DNA of 64,000 nucleotides from DATMNR01 sp963702765 (lineage in GTDB: Bacteria; Chloroflexota; Ktedonobacteria; Ktedonobacterales; Ktedonobacteraceae). Position 1 is the first letter of the stretch, and each line of letters opens with the position of its first letter. The notes beneath the pieces are model-generated. The model did no database searches and was not told the origin of the DNA. It saw only the letters and a list, made by a program, of their open reading frames with translations. The translations under genes were made by a program, and so were the position numbers. The stretch is taken from contig CAVPEB010000019.1 in the NCBI GenBank assembly GCA_963702765.1, forward strand, positions 166,950 to 230,949, in the 5' to 3' direction. Shown here in pieces: positions 27,383 through 36,605 of this stretch.

Positions 27383-27392
27383 TTGTCTCCTG
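27356..27392. terminator. Bidirectional hairpin built from two converging gene ends
   Basis: A perfect 16-bp stem (27356-27371 with 27377-27392) and 5-base loop. It covers the final codons and stops of both the HEAT gene (+) and the CocE-type gene (-), whose coding sequences overlap by 4 bases here. It is the only plausible termination signal for either gene. Confidence 0.75.
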
Positions 27393-29163
27393 GCACAATT
27401 GGCAACACGATACATGAAGGATGTTCGGGATCATGCAAGATCGTCTGATGGGCAACAGCTAACATAGTATCAGCGCCAAATTCATGTCCTGTATTAGGAT
27501 TACGATCCCAGCGAGGAAAATTACTGCTTGTCACATCAAGACGGATATGATGTCCTGCCCTGAAGACATTACTGGTCGCCCAGAGGTCGATCTCGTACTC
27601 GTAGGGTCTCCCTGGTTCAATAAGCGATGGATCCTCTCCCAGTGTCGCGTTACGATAACGAGCACGGATGATACCGTCGGTAAGATTCTGTGCATAGCCA
27701 TCAGGGTGAACATCGACCAGACGAGCTACAAAATCAGTATCAGGCGCACTTGAAATGGCCCAGAGATGCACTTTGATCTGTCCCGTAACTTCAAGGTCTT
27801 CTTTTAACTCACCTGTTGTATACACGAGAACATCTTCACGGTTCTCAGTTTCTCGTTGATCGAAAGGACCAGGACGATACTCCGGAGACATTAATAACGC
27901 ACCACCTTGTGTAATAACCGGATTTGCAGCATCATACTCGTAGTAATCAACAGAAGGCTCATCGCTATCAGGAAGATCGGTAGTTAGATATCCATTCCCA
28001 TGCAGGGTATTAGCTTGTCCGTTGCTGTGGAGATAATAACGTGTTTCTATAGCACGCGCCAGTGGCCATTCTTGCTCATCACGCCATACATTGGTGCCCA
28101 TGACGAATAACTTTATTGGAGCTTCATCGAGCATTCCCGTATTGATGCCTTTCAGCCAGTGATCGAACCAACGTACCTGCAAACTCATGAAATCAATACG
28201 CAGGTCAATAAAGGCAGCGCTTGATCCGAAGCCAAAGTTCATTTCACCGATAGGATTCATAAACACTCCATGCGCCCAGGGACCAATCATAAGCTTGCTT
28301 TGTCGTGCCTCTTGTGTATTACCTTGCTCGCGCATGAATTTATAATTCTCGATAGTATCTTGCAAGAAAATATCATACCAACCACCAACATTTAGAGCTG
28401 GAACAGTAACATTCTCGTGTTTTCCTGTTATAAAGAGTGGTTGAGTAATTGGATGTTCAGGGTCCATCGGATGAGAAAAATTCTCGAAGAAAGAAAGAGC
28501 TATATCATGTCGCTTGATCGGTCCAAATTCACGTAGCGGTAAAAACCAATATCCCCGTTTTCCCAAGGCATCCATCTCTTTCGCTAACAAGTATATTGAT
28601 TGTCCCAAAGTCTGAGGGTTACCTCTATGACGACGTATAAGTTCATCAAAACCCATCATCATTTGCCAGCTTCCAGCGATACCTAATTCCAGAGCTCCTC
28701 CACGAAACAAAACACCATTGAACGGATCATTCCAAGTCTGAACAGGTGCCATTGCTTTCAATGCAGGAGGTTGAAGTACAGCGGAGGACCATTGTGTAAA
28801 TCCAAAATAGGAGATGCCATACATTCCAACAATGCCGTTACTGTATGGTAACTGGGCTGCCCATTCGATAGTATCAACACCATCTAAGGCCTCGTTGATG
28901 AAAGGTACCCATTCTCCCTCAGATGTGTAACGACCACGAGTATCCTGTACAATTACAACGTACCCTCGTCGAGCAACTTGAGCAGGGTCTAACGCTGAAC
29001 CTCCAAGGGGAAGATCCTTACCATATGGTAAACGAGTAAGCAGAACCGGCCATTGGCCTTCTCCTGCTGGCCGAAAGATATTGGCCCGTAGAGTTGTGCC
29101 ATCTCGCATTTGTGCTTCAACATCAAAATCTATGATTATCTTTTGATCTATCTGCATTGCCAT
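27379..29163 (-). CDS. CocE/NonD-family (S15) hydrolase
   Basis: A 594-residue alpha/beta hydrolase with a C-terminal jelly-roll domain. The catalytic triad is visible: Ser in GMYGISYFGFTQW, Asp in VGGWYDIFLQ and His in IGPWAHGVF. The C-terminal domain shows ISSAPDTDFVARLVDVHPDG and RAGHHIRLDVTSSNFPRW. The family includes cocaine esterase, glutaryl-7-ACA acylase and X-Pro dipeptidyl peptidases, so it cleaves an ester or amide. I place the start at the ATG at 29163 with AAAGGAG upstream. No signal peptide is seen. It is divergent from the iclR-type gene, with an IclR-like operator in the shared spacer, so it may belong to the same catabolic regulon as the molybdenum hydroxylase. Confidence 0.9.
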   Translation of the reverse strand: MAMQIDQKIIIDFDVEAQMRDGTTLRANIFRPAGEGQWPVLLTRLPYGKDLPLGGSALDPAQVARRGYVVIVQDTRGRYTSEGEWVPFINEALDGVDTIEWAAQLPYSNGIVGMYGISYFGFTQWSSAVLQPPALKAMAPVQTWNDPFNGVLFRGGALELGIAGSWQMMMGFDELIRRHRGNPQTLGQSIYLLAKEMDALGKRGYWFLPLREFGPIKRHDIALSFFENFSHPMDPEHPITQPLFITGKHENVTVPALNVGGWYDIFLQDTIENYKFMREQGNTQEARQSKLMIGPWAHGVFMNPIGEMNFGFGSSAAFIDLRIDFMSLQVRWFDHWLKGINTGMLDEAPIKLFVMGTNVWRDEQEWPLARAIETRYYLHSNGQANTLHGNGYLTTDLPDSDEPSVDYYEYDAANPVITQGGALLMSPEYRPGPFDQRETENREDVLVYTTGELKEDLEVTGQIKVHLWAISSAPDTDFVARLVDVHPDGYAQNLTDGIIRARYRNATLGEDPSLIEPGRPYEYEIDLWATSNVFRAGHHIRLDVTSSNFPRWDRNPNTGHEFGADTMLAVAHQTILHDPEHPSCIVLPIVPGDN

Positions 29164-29345
29164 ATTATAAATTGCTCCTTTTCTCTGGATGCCAAAAGCA
29201 TGATTCTGAATGACTATTTTAATGACTATTTTATAGAACTCCATCTTACAACTTATAAATGCGTCACTGCCAATAGCGATTTCATATTCTAAAAGGTATG
29301 CCTTGACACTTCTTACAAGCATTAGCTATACTCAGTCCATCAAAT

Positions 29346-29362
29346 GTGGAACATAATTCCAC
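29346..29362. promoter_or_regulatory. IclR-type operator
   Basis: GTGGAA-N5-TTCCAC, a perfect inverted repeat whose core TGGAA-N5-TTCCA has the arms and spacing of the IclR consensus. It lies 43 bases before the iclR-family start and 183 bases from the divergent CocE-type start, so the regulator probably controls itself and perhaps its neighbour. Confidence 0.65.
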
Positions 29363-29404
29363 TACATAGAACACAGACCCGATATTTGAGATCGAGAGAA
29401 ACGC

Positions 29405-30190
29405 ATGCGCCATGGGGAACCACAAGAAGGTGAAAAAAGCGTTCAAATCGTCCATCGTATTGCGACAGTTTTACGTGCCTTTGGGAATCAGGGTTTGCTC
29501 GGCATTACAGATCTGGCGTACGTCACAGGCTTGCCAAAATCAACTACCCATCGGCTGGTAACCGCACTGGTGAACGAGGGATTGCTTGTACAGGATGAAG
29601 ATAGTCATAAGTATGCTCTCAGTTTGCGAGTCACAGCCTTAGGAGCTAGTATTTTGAGCTCGCATACTGTGCGCAAAACCGCACGACCCATCCTGATGGA
29701 ACTGCGTGATCAAACGCGTGAATCTGTTCACCTTGCGGTACTGGAGGGTATGGAAACTGTTATCATTGATACCGAGGATTCATATTTCTTCGTTCGTGCT
29801 GTGAATGTTCCAGGGCAACGCCTTCCCGCTCATGCCGTTTCTACCGGGAAAGTGCTGCTTGCATACCAATGGGAAGTTCAGTTACGAGAGACGCTCAGCA
29901 GGATGAACCTCACACGTTTCACTGACCGAACGATAACTGATACCCGCCTACTCCTCGAGGAATTACGTAAGGTACGTACACAGGGTTATGCAATTTCGAG
30001 TGGAGAGCTAGAGGAGGGCATCGACGCTGTTGCAGCCCCCATTTTTGACCACCTCAATTCAGTTGTTGCCGCAGTTTCGATAGGCGGCCCAAGCGATAGA
30101 TGCCAGCCAAAGCAAGGAGAATTGATTGCTGCAGTAACACACTCAGGGCAACTCATTTCGCAAACATTACGTTACATTGGCTGGCACTAG
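29405..30190 (+). CDS. IclR-family transcriptional regulator
   Basis: A 261-residue regulator of standard length. The winged helix-turn-helix is at residues 14-75 (GLLGITDLAYVTGLPKSTTHRLVTALVNEGLL). The C-terminal effector-binding domain shows ETVIIDTEDSYFFVRA, LPAHAVSTGKVLLAY, ISSGELEEGIDAVAAPIFD and the closing AAVSIGGPSDR. IclR proteins sense catabolic intermediates and repress or activate aromatic and organic-acid pathways. It is the first gene of a plus-strand series with yqeB and the hydroxylase subunits, and is divergent from the CocE-type hydrolase. A fitting operator lies upstream. The effector is unknown, but probably a substrate of this cluster. Confidence 0.92.
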   Translation: MRHGEPQEGEKSVQIVHRIATVLRAFGNQGLLGITDLAYVTGLPKSTTHRLVTALVNEGLLVQDEDSHKYALSLRVTALGASILSSHTVRKTARPILMELRDQTRESVHLAVLEGMETVIIDTEDSYFFVRAVNVPGQRLPAHAVSTGKVLLAYQWEVQLRETLSRMNLTRFTDRTITDTRLLLEELRKVRTQGYAISSGELEEGIDAVAAPIFDHLNSVVAAVSIGGPSDRCQPKQGELIAAVTHSGQLISQTLRYIGWH

Positions 30191-30204
30191 TTCTCGGGGG
30201 TATT

Positions 30205-31050
30205 GTGGCAAAGCAGAACGCAATTGAACATGTTTTTGGAGCACCGAAAAATGTACTGGTTGCAGTAAAAGGAGCCGGTGATTTAGCCACTGGAGTTATG
30301 CACCGTCTGAAACGAGCCGGGTTCGCAGTTATGGCTACTGAGCTAGCTCACCCCACCGTTCTACGTCGTACTGTAGCATTTGCCGAAGCAATCGCCCTGG
30401 GTCAAATGACGGTTGAGGGCATAATCGCACAGCGTGCCAATTCAATAGTAGATATACGTGTAATATTAGAAAATAACTTCGTTCCTATTATCGTTGATCC
30501 TGATGGAATTGCGTTAAAAAAAATGCAACCTGATGTGTTAGTGGAAGCTACGTTATCGAAATACAATAGCGGTATCAATATGAATGACGCTCCAATTGTG
30601 ATTGCTCTTGGACCTGGCTACGAAGCGGGCATAGATACCCACGCAGTCATTGAAACAAATCGTGGTCATAATCTGGGACGTGTTTATCTTAAGGGGTCTG
30701 CTGAACCAAATACAGGTGTGCCAGGAACAATTGGTGGATATGCTGGAGAACGTTTATTACGAGCTCCGAACGCCGGTAGACTCTATGGCAAGTATCAGAT
30801 TGGAGATCAGATTCACGAAGGAGACGTTGTAGCGATTGTACAGTCTGGCGAGGGTACAGCTCCTATTACTGCTGCCATCCCGGGAATTCTACGCGGCCTT
30901 GTGCGCGATGAGCTTGCCGTTAGCATTGGTATGAAGGTAGGTGATATCGATCCTCGAGCTATTCGAGAACATTGCTTTACTATATCTGATAAATCACGCG
31001 CCATCGGAGGAGGCGTCCTGGAAGCAATACTATATTTCATGAACACATGA
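30205..31050 (+). CDS. yqeB: Selenium-dependent molybdenum hydroxylase accessory protein (EF2563/YqeB)
   Basis: A 281-residue protein. It opens with VLVAVKGAGDLATGVMHRL, an NAD-type loop, followed by MATELAHPTVLRRTVAFAEA, VEATLSKYN, IALGPGYEAGIDTHAVIETN, GYAGERLLRAPNAGR and IGMKVGDIDPR, all marks of the EF2563/YqeB family. Family members occur with molybdenum hydroxylases that carry a labile selenium ligand and with XdhC-like maturation factors; their exact step is not known. I place the start at a GTG at 30205 after GGGGG, 14 bases past the iclR stop, because the longer frame overlaps that gene. It immediately precedes the hydroxylase subunits, so it is probably co-expressed with them. Confidence 0.85.
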   Translation: MAKQNAIEHVFGAPKNVLVAVKGAGDLATGVMHRLKRAGFAVMATELAHPTVLRRTVAFAEAIALGQMTVEGIIAQRANSIVDIRVILENNFVPIIVDPDGIALKKMQPDVLVEATLSKYNSGINMNDAPIVIALGPGYEAGIDTHAVIETNRGHNLGRVYLKGSAEPNTGVPGTIGGYAGERLLRAPNAGRLYGKYQIGDQIHEGDVVAIVQSGEGTAPITAAIPGILRGLVRDELAVSIGMKVGDIDPRAIREHCFTISDKSRAIGGGVLEAILYFMNT

Positions 31051-31073
31051 ATGTGAGCTGAGGTATTTCAACA

Positions 31074-31949
31074 ATGCTTAAAATTGAAGCCTATCATAGC
31101 CCTACTACACTAACTCATGCTGTCAGTTTACTTGCCGAACAGGGACGAACTGTTATCGCGGGAGGCACAGATCTGTTAGTAAACCCGCGTTATATGGTAG
31201 GAATGCACGAGGTTGTAGATATACGCAACCTGGATTTAGACTACATACGCGATGAGCACGGCTGGCTGCACATTGGTGCTGGAACCACAATGCGCACAGT
31301 AGCCAGGCACTCAAAAATACAGGCACTTGCTAATGGTATTCTAGCTCGCAGCGCTGCCGTTTGTGGCTCGCCAAACATTCGCAACATGGCCACGCTTGCT
31401 GGAAATGTCGCTTCAGCTCTTCCTTCTGCTGATACTCCTCCGTCGTTACTGGCTCTTGATGCACAAGTAGTGCTTGCAGGTTTGCAAGGTGAACGAATTG
31501 TGCCTCTCGAAAGCTTTTTTGTCGGGCCAGCAAAAAGCATACGCGACCGAGAACTCATTCGCGAACTACGCATCCCACTGGATTCGATTGGTACACTGAA
31601 TGGCGGTTTCTATAAAATTGGTCGCACCTCTGAAGATATTTCTATGGTCAACGCAGCCGCCACTCTTATCATTGACAATAACACGATCACCACTGCGCAT
31701 CTAGCACTAGGAGCTGTCGCTCCTACCCCTCTACGTGTTAAGATCGCAGAAGAAGCCCTTATTGGACAATCTCCAACAGAAGAAGCCTTTCAGCAAGCTG
31801 CGGAACTTGTCTTCACTGAAGTACGTCCTATTAGCGATCAGCGTGCCTCCGCGGAATACCGGCAACGCATGAGCAGAGTGGCAGCACTGAGAGCCCTGCG
31901 ACAGGCCGCAGGGCTTGCTCAATCAGGAGAGGAATGGCACCATGCCTGA
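31074..31949 (+). CDS. Xanthine-dehydrogenase-family FAD-binding subunit
   Basis: A 291-residue medium subunit (CoxM/XdhB type). The FAD-binding motifs are VIAGGTDLLVNPR near residue 29 and SPNIRNMATLAGNVASALPSAD near residue 100; the C-terminal CoxM domain carries GRTSEDISMVNAAATL and SDQRASAEYRQRMSRVAAL. It passes electrons from the iron-sulfur subunit to the external acceptor through FAD. The end overlaps the 2Fe-2S subunit gene by 8 bases, so translation is coupled. Together with the next two genes it encodes one heterotrimeric molybdenum hydroxylase of the cytoplasm. Confidence 0.92.
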   Translation: MLKIEAYHSPTTLTHAVSLLAEQGRTVIAGGTDLLVNPRYMVGMHEVVDIRNLDLDYIRDEHGWLHIGAGTTMRTVARHSKIQALANGILARSAAVCGSPNIRNMATLAGNVASALPSADTPPSLLALDAQVVLAGLQGERIVPLESFFVGPAKSIRDRELIRELRIPLDSIGTLNGGFYKIGRTSEDISMVNAAATLIIDNNTITTAHLALGAVAPTPLRVKIAEEALIGQSPTEEAFQQAAELVFTEVRPISDQRASAEYRQRMSRVAALRALRQAAGLAQSGEEWHHA

Positions 31950-32421
31950 AATTGAGATCCATTTGAATGTAAATCGACGTGAAGTAGCCTGGCGTGTTCA
32001 TCCTGGCGAAACGTTGTTGGAGGCGTTACATGCCCATCACTTCAAAGGGGCAAAACTCATTTGTGGCACAGGTGACTGCTGTGGCTGTGGCATTCTCCTG
32101 GATGGTCGCTCCATTAACTCTTGCTGCATGCTCGCGGCACAGGCTAATGGCTGCGACATAGTAACCATAGAGGGTCTTGCAGAGGAAGGGAAACTTCACC
32201 CAATCCAGGAAGCCTTTGCCGAAGAGGGAGCAGCACAATGCGGATATTGCACTCCCGGTTTCATCATGAGAGCCTATGCCTTTCTACAAGAGCATCCACA
32301 CCCTGATGAAGTGGAAATACGCGCAGCGCTCGCGGGTAATATTTGTAGATGCACAGGGTATGTTAAACCCGTTGCTGCCGTTCTTAGAGCAGCGTTATTG
32401 ATGGAAGAGGCAACTCTATGA
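31942..32421 (+). CDS. Xanthine-dehydrogenase-family 2Fe-2S subunit
   Basis: A 159-residue small subunit (CoxS/XdhC-type iron-sulfur protein). The plant-ferredoxin-type cluster is bound by cysteines in LICGTGDCCGCGILLDG and INSCC. The second cluster, next to the molybdenum site, is bound by CGYCTPGFIMRAY and NICRCTGYVKP. An extra Cys next to the ligands (DCC, SCC) is unusual but harmless. I start it at the ATG at 31942 because upstream codons lie inside the FAD-subunit gene and the N-terminus IEIHLNVNRREV then matches the family. It overlaps the next gene by 4 bases (ATGA). Confidence 0.92.
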   Translation: MPEIEIHLNVNRREVAWRVHPGETLLEALHAHHFKGAKLICGTGDCCGCGILLDGRSINSCCMLAAQANGCDIVTIEGLAEEGKLHPIQEAFAEEGAAQCGYCTPGFIMRAYAFLQEHPHPDEVEIRAALAGNICRCTGYVKPVAAVLRAALLMEEATL

Positions 32422-34851
32422 ATCTTGACGACCTGCAGACTTCAACTTCAAACGAACCTGGCTCAGGCAATATTGGTAATTCCGCACACCAGCAAGCGCG
32501 CCGAATAGCGCGTAATCACGTGGTAGGACAAAAAGAACGGCGCGTGGATGCACGGCCATTCGTGACAGGCTCACCGGTCTATGCAGCAGAGTTTGAACAA
32601 CCCAATATGTTACATGGGCGGATATTACATTCACTACACGCCCATGCCAACATTACGCATATAGACAAAAGCAAAGCATTGGCATTACCTGGCGTGCGCG
32701 CGATTCTAACGCATGAAGACTTGCCCCGCGTTGCTCATAGCACCGCAGGTCAACCATATCCTAAATCATCACCTTATGATGCATATTTGTTGGACAGCCG
32801 CGTGCGATACGTGGGTGACTGGGTCGCATTTGTCGCTGCTGAAACACCCAGCAATTGCAGAAGAAGCGATTAACCTCATTGAGGTCGAATACGAACTATT
32901 GCCAGCTGTATTTGATCCACTCGAAGCGATGCTCGATGGCGCTCCTCAATTGCACGAGCCAGATACGGCACACCCTAATACCGGTAAGAATTTTGGTAAC
33001 ATCTATGATGCGACACATAATATCGCTGCACATGAAATTATCAGACACGGTGACTTCGATGCCGCTATGCAAGAGGCAGATATCATCGTTGAAGGAGAAT
33101 ATCATGTACCTTATATCTCGCACGCGGTACTCGAACCTCATGTATGTGTTGCCTATCTTGACGGATATGAGCGTATGATCGTAGTTAGCAGTACGCAGGT
33201 ACCTTATCACACTCGCCGACAACTAGCCGCAGTTCTGCAACTACCTATATCGCGTGTAAGAGTTGTCAAGCCACGTGTAGGTGGAGGCTTTGGTAGTAAG
33301 CAAGAAATGTTATTAGAACCTGTTGCTGCCGCGCTAGCACTCAAGACACGTCAACCTGTGCGGATAGAATATAGTCGTCACGAGGAATTCACTTCCGGGC
33401 GTTTTCGCCACCCGATGATTATGCGAATGCGCAGTGGAGTCAAGCAAGATGGCACTTTAGTAGCCATCTCGATGCATTCTATTGGCAATGCAGGTGCATA
33501 CGGAACGCATAGTTTCACCGTGACACGCAGTACTGGACATAAAACGCTCTGCCTGTATCGCGCAAAAGCCTGGCTTTTTAGAGCAGACGCTGTCTATACG
33601 AATTTGCCAATTACTGGAGCAATGCGGGGATACGGTGCGCCGCAAGGCTTTTTCGCATTGGAGTCGCACATCGATGAAATTGCGCAGCGATTGAATATGG
33701 ACCCATTGGAATTCCGGCGCAAAAATCACGTTCAAAAGGGAGATTGGGACCCGGTAGAGGGTGAAGAGGTGAATGGAGAATGGCACTCAAAGCGTCAGTT
33801 CCGATCCTGTGGTCTACCTCAATGCCTTGAACAAGGAACAGCAGCGTTCGGATGGAATGAACCTTTCGAGCGAGGTGATGGTAAACCTATTCGTCGAGGG
33901 AGAGGCATGGCAACTGCTATGCAAGGCAGCGGTGTTGCCAGCTTTGAACTTGGAGGAGCTTCTATTAAGCTCAATGAAGACGGCTCGTTCAATGTAATGA
34001 CGGGCGCAACCGATATTGGACAGGGCAGCGATACCATTCTGGCGCAGATTGCAGCAGAAGCGCTGGGCGTGCGCATGGACAAAATCGTCATGCATTCAGT
34101 TGATACAGATTCCAGTGTATTTGACTATGGTTCATATGCTTCCAGCACTACCTATATCAGTGGAGGTGGCGTAAAGGTGGCAGCTGAACGCGTGCGGCAG
34201 CAAATACTCGAAGTTGCTGGTGACATGCTGGATTGCGCGCCAGAAGATATGTCTATCATAGATGGGTTAATTTACACACCTCGCGGTCAAAGCCATCTTA
34301 CAGTTAAATCCATAGCAAACGAAACCTTATACGGTCGCCATCGACAGCAAATCATGGCAAAAGGTGATTTCTGGACTGATGATTCACCAGCTCCATTCTA
34401 TGCTCAGTTTGTCGAAGTTGAGGTAGACATAGAGACTGGGCAGGTACGAGTAACAAGAGCCGTAAATGCGCTCGATCTTGGCAAAGCCATCAATCCTACA
34501 TTGGCATCAGGTCAAGTAGAAGGAGCGGCGGCAATGGCTCTTGGATACGCACTTAGCGAAGAAGTGAAGTTCGACAATCAAGGTCGCGTTCGTAATCCTG
34601 GTTTTGTCGATTATAAAGTCATATCAACGTTGGATATGCCTCGTATGACGACGTTTCTTGTGGAAGATACCGAATATACAGGGCCATTCGGTGCCAAATC
34701 CGCCGGCGAGGTACCAACGAACACCATGGCGCCAGCAGTAGCAAATGCCATATATGATGCTCTGGGCATTCGCATTCGTAGCCTGCCAATTACGCCAGAG
34801 AAGATTTTACAAGCACTCGATTTGAAAAATCAAGGAGACAGGAGCATCTAG
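32418..34851 (+). pseudogene. Xanthine-dehydrogenase-family molybdopterin-binding subunit, one frameshift
   Basis: The large catalytic subunit (CoxL/XdhA type, about 810 residues) is readable from end to end except for one frame change near 32850. There, YVGDWVAFVAAETP in the first frame continues as AIAEEAINLIEVEYELLP in the next. One base gained or lost in a short CCC run explains it. Motifs are otherwise complete: VGGGFGSKQEM (molybdopterin), MRGYGAPQGFFALE, TGATDIGQGSDTI and the catalytic Glu in GAKSAGEVPTNT. The enzyme class hydroxylates a carbon of purines, N-heterocycles or aldehydes using water. The ATG overlaps the small subunit stop. Whether the gene is dead depends on whether the indel is real. 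Confidence 0.88.
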
Positions 34852-34892
34852 TAGTTCCTGCTCAAAGATAGATCTAAAATAGGGGTCAGTTG

Positions 34893-35578
34893 ATGGTTGA
34901 AGAGCCTCAAGAGTATACAACTGCAGCACACTTGATAATCCAGGAAGGTCCTCGAGCCGGAAAGAGATTAGAAATTTGGAAAGATCTCACGACTATTGGT
35001 CGTAGTCGTGATTGTGACATTTTTTTAGAAGATATTTCTGTGCATCGCAAACAGGCGAGTATTATGCGCACAGTTTCTGGATTCGTTTTGCGCGACGATC
35101 ATGGAAAAGGTGATAGTTTTGTGAATGGACAGTCAGTCAGAGAGCAGTTGTTAAAACATGGCGATCAGCTTCTTTTGGTAATACAAGACTTGTGTTCTAC
35201 GGGAACGAAGGCACCCGACCATTCCAGCTTGCATCTTCAAGAGGCCATGAATTACATGTGATGAAACGTGCTGACCCTGGCGACAGCGCTATTGCAAATT
35301 TTGACCTCATGACGTTACGCGGAACTTTAAGAAGCTATGAAGTCCTTTCCGAAATGACAATTGGACGCAGTCGCGAATGTGATATTTTTCTGGAAGACCT
35401 GGCTGTGAGCCGCTTGCATGCAACCATTCATCAATTACCAGATGGAGGTTTCGAAATAGAGGATCATCGCTCCGCAACAGGCACATTCGTCAATGGCATG
35501 CGCATTACTCGTTACCGTCTACTCGAAGGCGATATAGTACAAATTGGCTCAAACAGACTTACATTTCGACGTATGTAA
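34893..35578 (+). pseudogene. Tandem FHA-domain protein, one frameshift
   Basis: About 228 residues with two FHA domains, in two frames joined near 35178 (HGDQLLL then GNTRLVFYGNEG; a T-run is at the joint). FHA domains bind phosphothreonine. The second domain keeps the key residues (TIGRSRECDIFL, VSRLHATI, FVNGM). The first has TIGRSRDCDIFL and FVNGQ, but its SRxH site reads HRKQ, so the phosphate-contacting Ser and His are absent. The protein would link to Ser/Thr kinase signalling, which is abundant in this organism. It begins 41 bases after the hydroxylase gene and ends overlapping the convergent nucleotidyltransferase gene by 20 bases. Confidence 0.8.
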
Positions 35579-36419
35579 TCTTCAGGATGGACTCGATAGC
35601 TCGCATACGCTGCCCATATTGATCGATCTCCGTACCATCCTGCCGTTTCAAAGGCGGATCATAGACATGAGTTTCATGAATAAAGCGCTCTACCTCTGAA
35701 GGCACTTCTTGCTCAAGGACTGAAAGACCCTGCCGGATATTGGTAGAAGAGACGTTGCGATACGTAGCTTTTAGAGGAAGAATATGTACATGCCCAGCAT
35801 ACTGCCTGTTTTCAGGTCGATTTAGAAGCATGGCTAACTCCGTTGGTCCCGCTTCACCTCGAGGCGCAACGAGAAATTCCGCCTGTTCAAAAAGCTCATC
35901 AAGAGCTTGATTGCGATTCTTATAATAGTGAGGGTCAAATATCTGCACAATTTTATCGAAGCCTATTAGAAAGTATAAATCCGAAACCCGCGGGAAAGCT
36001 TTCCGAACTGCTTCAGCCTGTTCTACATAGAGACCCCTGTTGAAAAGCATAATCCCCGTATGGCGCACGTGGTTCCGCAGCACTTTTTCAAGTAAGACAA
36101 TGCGATCCAGCAAGAGAGGGCGTTGAACTCGTTCTTTATCAGTAATATGAGTGCTTAATGCAGCATAAATATGCATAGGGCCATGAACTCGCGCAAATTG
36201 CCATGCCTGTTTCAGAAGTGCAAGATGAGCTACAGTTGGAGGGTTGAAAGAGCCCGGAAACACAATGATCTTCCCCTCTGGGGTTGGTGAATCAGGCACA
36301 ACAAGCACTTGTGATAGAGCTTGAGGATCTAGCTGGTCGAGCAGCACCTGAATCCTTTTGAATCGCTGGAGTGTATATGAAGAGACATGGAAAACATTCG
36401 CATTTGTTACTTCTGCCAT
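35559..36419 (-). CDS. Nucleotidyltransferase, NadD/NMNAT-like
   Basis: A 286-residue protein of the cytidylyltransferase-like fold. The nucleotide-binding motif is VFPGSFNPPTVAHLALL near residue 54 and the second phosphate motif is VSSTNIRQGL near residue 222, both as in nicotinate-mononucleotide adenylyltransferases. An N-terminal extension of about 50 residues and a C-terminal extension past the usual domain make it longer than housekeeping NadD (about 200 residues). It may therefore be a paralogue with another acceptor. The last 20 bases overlap the convergent FHA gene. The start lies 6 bases after a TATAAT box with no ribosome site between them, so the message may be leaderless. Confidence 0.75.
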   Translation of the reverse strand: MAEVTNANVFHVSSYTLQRFKRIQVLLDQLDPQALSQVLVVPDSPTPEGKIIVFPGSFNPPTVAHLALLKQAWQFARVHGPMHIYAALSTHITDKERVQRPLLLDRIVLLEKVLRNHVRHTGIMLFNRGLYVEQAEAVRKAFPRVSDLYFLIGFDKIVQIFDPHYYKNRNQALDELFEQAEFLVAPRGEAGPTELAMLLNRPENRQYAGHVHILPLKATYRNVSSTNIRQGLSVLEQEVPSEVERFIHETHVYDPPLKRQDGTEIDQYGQRMRAIESILKITYVEM

Positions 36420-36425
36420 GCCTAG

Positions 36426-36434
36426 ATTATATCA
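36426..36434 (-). promoter_or_regulatory. Extended -10 promoter of a probable leaderless transcript
   Basis: On the minus strand the sequence TGATATAAT ends 6 bases before the ATG of the nucleotidyltransferase at 36419. Transcription would begin at or next to the A of the start codon. No Shine-Dalgarno sequence is present. The -35 region is poor, as expected for an extended -10 promoter. Confidence 0.5.
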
Positions 36435-36605
36435 TTAGATAACATGAATTCTTAAAAGAGGTAAGCCAGGATAATCCCAGCGAACCTCACTATATTTGGC
36501 TGATCCTCTCATCTCTGTTAGCACAACTTTTCTCTCTGTGTTCATACTATAAAATGGTTGTGTTAAACTGTCTTTAATGGATAGTTTGAGATATATTAAT
36601 GTGAG

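Noticed and set aside
32800..32880. Programmed frameshift in the hydroxylase large subunit
   Set aside because: No slippery heptamer or downstream stem is seen at the joint, and this family is not known to use frameshifting; an indel is simpler.
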